Of a stretch of 64,000 nt of DNA, positions 61,233-64,000 are shown in pieces (position 1 is the stretch's first letter; each line of letters begins with the position of its first letter). The DNA lies in the NCBI RefSeq assembly GCF_900104725.1, contig NZ_LT629758.1, forward strand, positions 4,216,001-4,280,000, written 5' to 3'. The notes under the pieces were generated by a model, which was not told the DNA's origin, did no database searches, and was given only the letters and a program-made list of their open reading frames with translations. Position numbers and translations under genes: made by a program. This DNA comes from Actinoplanes derwentensis (GTDB lineage Bacteria; Actinomycetota; Actinomycetes; Mycobacteriales; Micromonosporaceae).

Positions 61233-62243
61233 TCAGTTGTCGCCGGCGGCTGCACCACAGATGGTGTCGATGAGCAGGCGGGTCACCACGTACGGGTCGA
61301 CGTTGGCGTTCGGGCGACGGTCCTCGAGGTAGCCCTTGCCGTCCTTCTCGACCTGCCACGGGATACGCACCGACGCGCCACGGTCCGAGACGCCGTAGCT
61401 GTACTCGGTCCACGGGGCGGTCTCGTGCAGACCGGTCAGGCGCTGGTCGATGCCGGCACCGTAACCGTCCACGTGCTCCTGACGCTTCTTGCCCAGCGCC
61501 TCGGCACCGGCGATGATCGCGTCGTAACCCTCGCGCATGGCCTTGGTGGAGAAGTTGGTGTGCGCACCGGCACCGTTCCAGTCGCCCTTGACCGGCTTCG
61601 GGTCGAGGGTGGCGGAGACGCCGTGCTTCTCGGCGATGCGGTAGAGCAGCCAGCGGGCGACCCACAGCTCGTCGGCGACCTGCGGCGAGGCGACCGGGCC
61701 GATCTGGAACTCCCACTGACCCGGCATGACCTCGGCGTTGATGCCGGACAGGTGCAGGCCGGCCGCGAGGACAGCATCCATGTGCTCTTCGACGATCTCG
61801 CGGCCGAAGACCTCGTCGGCGCCGACGCCGCAGTAGTAGCCACCCTGCGGGGCCGGGTAGCCACCACCGATCGGGAAGCCGAGCGGGCGGCCGTCCTTGA
61901 AGAAGGTGTACTCCTGCTCGATGCCGAAGATCGCCTCCTGGTCGGCGTACTTCTCGGCGACGGCCCGGAGCGGGGCGCGGGTGTTCGTCGGGTGCGCGGA
62001 GCCGTCGATCAGCTCGACCTCGCACAGCACGATGATGTGGTCGTCACCACGCAGCGGGTCGGGACAGGTGAACACCGGGCGGAGCACACAGTCCGACTTG
62101 TCGCCGGGCGCCTGGTTGGTGCTCGAGCCGTCGAAGCCCCAGATGCCGGGCTCTTCGCCGGCGGCCAGGATCTTCGTCTTGGACCGCAGCTTCGCCGTGG
62201 GCTGGGTGCCGTCGATCCAGAGGTATTCGGCCTTAACCGCCAT
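61233..62243 (-). CDS. glnII: Glutamine synthetase, type II
   Basis: ATP-dependent ligation of glutamate and ammonia. At 336 aa it is the short eukaryote-like GSII form found in actinomycetes and rhizobia alongside GSI. Conserved: WGFDGSSTNQA, the metal-binding FGIEQEYTFF, GINAEVMPGQWEFQIGP and KPVKGDWNGAGAHTNFS. ATG 62243 has GGAG upstream. GSII genes are commonly nitrogen-regulated by GlnR; I see no convincing GlnR box in the upstream region. Confidence 0.95.
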   Translation of the reverse strand: MAVKAEYLWIDGTQPTAKLRSKTKILAAGEEPGIWGFDGSSTNQAPGDKSDCVLRPVFTCPDPLRGDDHIIVLCEVELIDGSAHPTNTRAPLRAVAEKYADQEAIFGIEQEYTFFKDGRPLGFPIGGGYPAPQGGYYCGVGADEVFGREIVEEHMDAVLAAGLHLSGINAEVMPGQWEFQIGPVASPQVADELWVARWLLYRIAEKHGVSATLDPKPVKGDWNGAGAHTNFSTKAMREGYDAIIAGAEALGKKRQEHVDGYGAGIDQRLTGLHETAPWTEYSYGVSDRGASVRIPWQVEKDGKGYLEDRRPNANVDPYVVTRLLIDTICGAAAGDN

Positions 62244-62578
62244 TGTTCTGTCTTCTCCTCGAAAAAGGGGCACTCGGTGCGTACTCCGCTCATCCCTGAA
62301 AAAAGTGGTTTATCGTCACTTAATCCAGGTGGAACGCGAGGATGCTATCGACCCCAGATAAAATCCATGTTTCCGTTCCCGACCTTCGGACGCGTGATCC
62401 CGGTAACGTTCAGTGGCTTTCCACCGCTTTGAGCAGTGCCGTCCGCACCTTTGTGACCAGCGCCTCGCCCACCGGACGCCGATCCGGTCGTGACAGTCCC
62501 GCAACGCTGACCAACGACTCTTGCCGCCGGGACTTTCGCCGACCACGATCAGGGGAGTCGGCGTGAGGAGACGGCACC
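62244..62578. promoter_or_regulatory. Divergent glnII/stress-protein region with a DosR-type half-site
   Basis: The 335-bp region holds no gene I can support and is less GC-rich near glnII. GGGACTTTCGCC (62529-62540) has an intact DosR left half but a poor right half, 38 bp before the universal stress protein gene, a protein class often under DosR. Weak evidence. Confidence 0.4.
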
Positions 62579-63445
62579 GTGGCCACTCAGAGGATCGTCG
62601 TGGGCTATGACGGATCGCCCGACGCGCGAAAGGCCGCCCGCTGGGCACTGGACGAGGCACAGCGCACCGACCTGGTCGTCGAGCTGCTCTACGCGTACGA
62701 ATGGCCCAGTTATGTCCCGGCCGCCGCGATGATGCCGGCCGCCGCGGTCTACCCGGACGCCGACACCGACGACGCCGTCGGCGAGATGCTGGGCCGGGCC
62801 CTGGAAGCCGCCGGCGCGAGCCATCCGGGAGTCCGGTTGTGCACCAGAGTGGAACACGGCACCGCCGCGGTCGCCCTGGCCCAGCGCAGCGCAGACGCCG
62901 CACTCGTGGTGGTCGGCGGGCCCCGGCACTCGATGATGCGGGCCCTGCTCGGTTCCACCAGCGCGTCGGTGAGCGCACACGCCCGCTGCCCGGTCGTGGT
63001 GGTGCGCGGCGAGCCACGCGACACCGACCCGGTGGTGGCCGGTGTGGACGACTCCCCCGCCTCCGGACTGGTCCTGGGTTTCGCGTTCGAGCAGGCCGCG
63101 ATGCGGGGCGTGCCGCTGCGGGCGGTGCACGCCTGGCCGGTTCCGGCCGGGCGCGACCTGCTCTGCGACGTCAACCTGGCCGCGGTCGCCGCGGAACGCG
63201 ACCGGCTGCGGTCGGTGGTCGACTCGTGGCGCCGCCGCTTCCCGCAGACGCCGGTGACCAGCGAGATCCTGATCGGCGGGCCGGGCGAGGTGCTGGCCGA
63301 GGCGGCGGCCGGCGCGCAACTGGTGGTCGCCGGCGCGCGGGTGCGGCGGGCCCTGCGGGTGGCGTTGCGGCCGTCGATCGGCCGGCATCTGCTGCACCGG
63401 GCCCGGTGCAGCATCGCCCTGGTCCACGAGACCCGCGCCCGATGA
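62579..63445 (+). CDS. Tandem universal stress protein
   Basis: Protein (288 aa) of two USP domains: the first (about 3-142) starts RIVVGYDGSPDARKAARWA and ends with an ATP-binding-type GSTSASVSAHARCPVVVV; the second (about 150-285) starts VVAGVDDSPAS and has a less complete ATP loop (RPSIGRHLLHRARCSIALV). Tandem USPs are frequent DosR-regulon members in mycobacteria. GTG start; GTGAGGAG just upstream. Confidence 0.9.
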   Translation: MATQRIVVGYDGSPDARKAARWALDEAQRTDLVVELLYAYEWPSYVPAAAMMPAAAVYPDADTDDAVGEMLGRALEAAGASHPGVRLCTRVEHGTAAVALAQRSADAALVVVGGPRHSMMRALLGSTSASVSAHARCPVVVVRGEPRDTDPVVAGVDDSPASGLVLGFAFEQAAMRGVPLRAVHAWPVPAGRDLLCDVNLAAVAAERDRLRSVVDSWRRRFPQTPVTSEILIGGPGEVLAEAAAGAQLVVAGARVRRALRVALRPSIGRHLLHRARCSIALVHETRAR

Positions 63446-63466
63446 GCCGGTCACGGGTGGAGCCGG

Positions 63467-63937
63467 TCACGGGTGGTGAGCGGGCACCAGATTCTGCACC
63501 CGGCGCAGCAGCTCGGCCGAGCTGAACGGTTTGATCAGGTAGTCCTCGGCGCCGACCGTGTGCCCGAGCGCCACGTCGGCGGGCCCCCCGCGCCCATTGA
63601 TGATGATCACCGGGATGTTTGCGGTCTGCGGCGACGAGTGCAACTCGTAGCAGAAACCGATGCCGTCGAGTCCCGGCATGGAGACGTCGAGCAGGATCAA
63701 CTGGGGACGCTCATGCACCGCCAATGACATCGCGGCGCGGCCGTTGTCGGCTTCCAGGATCCGGTAACCGGCCACCTGCAGCTTGACCGCGATCAGGTCC
63801 CGCACGTCACCGTCGTCGTCGGCGATCAGGATGGTCGGCGGCTGGAGCGCCGTCTCCCAGTCGCCCGCGAACCACGGCAACACATCGGAGTCACTGAAAG
63901 TGATAGCCGTGGTCGGAACGGAATGGGTGTACGGCAT
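63467..63937 (-). CDS. Single-domain response regulator
   Basis: CheY-like receiver protein (156 aa) with a 34-residue N-terminal extension before the receiver. It has the acidic pocket ADDDGD, phosphoacceptor Asp in ILLDVSMPG and Lys in YLIKPFS. The switch Thr/Ser position reads IIING, with Asn instead, so its phosphorylation switch may differ. ATG 63937 follows AAGGAG. No output domain; the partner kinase is unknown. Confidence 0.85.
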   Translation of the reverse strand: MPYTHSVPTTAITFSDSDVLPWFAGDWETALQPPTILIADDDGDVRDLIAVKLQVAGYRILEADNGRAAMSLAVHERPQLILLDVSMPGLDGIGFCYELHSSPQTANIPVIIINGRGGPADVALGHTVGAEDYLIKPFSSAELLRRVQNLVPAHHP

Positions 63938-64000
63938 GTCATCTCCTTGCGGCTTGCTGGGACCGTACTGATCGGCGCACCCGGTGGTGACCGCAGGAAA

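Noticed and set aside
62244..62350. GlnR box upstream of glnII
   Set aside because: Only isolated GTGAC-like pieces are seen, without the paired GTnAC/GAAAC spacing, so no site is claimed.
63937..64000. DosR-type box upstream of the last response regulator (GGGACCGTACTGATC)
   Set aside because: Only the left half fits; the right half lacks the CCC end and the region is cut by the window edge.
1..64000. CRISPR arrays, insertion sequences, integrases, prophage genes, rRNA or tRNA genes
   Set aside because: None seen: no regular repeat-spacer arrays, no transposase or integrase motifs and no complete tRNA fold noticed by eye.

Overview
The window is very GC-rich, tightly packed DNA with GTG starts and ATGA/GTGA stop-start overlaps. 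The gene families point to an actinomycete. A methyl-accepting chemotaxis protein, several two-component and RsbW/STAS/PP2C signalling genes, GSII glutamine synthetase and a ClgR-like regulator would suit a motile Micromonosporaceae member such as Actinoplanes; that assignment is inference. I found no rRNA, tRNA, CRISPR array, insertion sequence or prophage gene.

Layout. 1-600: 3' end of a Lys/Glu/Ala-rich membrane-anchored protein and its terminator. 690-6582: L-rhamnose uptake and isomerisation operon (rhaS-T-P-Q-I) behind a promoter with two LacI-type operators. 6600-13730: signalling block (HPt protein, REC/degenerate-HD regulator, GAF kinase, chemoreceptor, RsbW-like kinase, REC-PAS-GAF kinase). 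13736-16707: pyruvate formate-lyase and its activase. 17000-19130: MarR regulator plus CocE-type hydrolase. 19281-20384: a stand-alone mraY paralogue broken by an in-frame TGA. 20510-25466: divergent DosR/DosS hypoxia pair, Acg-type flavoprotein and ECF transporter T and A subunits. 25541-32368: peptidoglycan-binding protein, phosphoketolase, and an operon of a small Cys-containing protein with a large NACHT-type STAND ATPase. 32500-42512: alpha-xyloside/beta-glucoside locus (GH31 alpha-xylosidase, ABC importer, LacI repressor, secreted GH3) with an identical LacI-type palindrome at two promoters. 42681-47700: flavoprotein disulfide reductase, maltokinase cap-like protein, ornithine cyclodeaminase-like protein, small membrane proteins and a gene relic. 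47901-51699: acyl-CoA dehydrogenase/SDR operon with a divergent TetR regulator. 51700-58450: membrane PH-domain protein, siderophore-interacting protein, LLM oxidoreductase, L,D-transpeptidase, ClgR-like regulator, short Rho paralogue, PP2C phosphatase. 58600-63937: TM2 protein, hydrolase, RsbW/STAS pair, N-formylglutamate amidohydrolase-like protein, GSII, tandem universal stress protein, response regulator.

The main connecting thread is a proposed low-oxygen regulon. DosR-type boxes (GGGAC-N4-GTCCC/GGCCCT-like) lie before dosR/dosS, acg, pflB and phosphoketolase, and a weaker half-site lies before the stress protein. This would tie a haem-GAF kinase system to oxygen-independent pyruvate cleavage and phosphoketolase acetyl-phosphate production. 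Because the phosphoketolase boxes sit in a divergent promoter, the NACHT operon may share the control. Two families of dispersed palindromic intergenic repeats, mostly just past gene ends, form a second kind of structure not explained by the genes.
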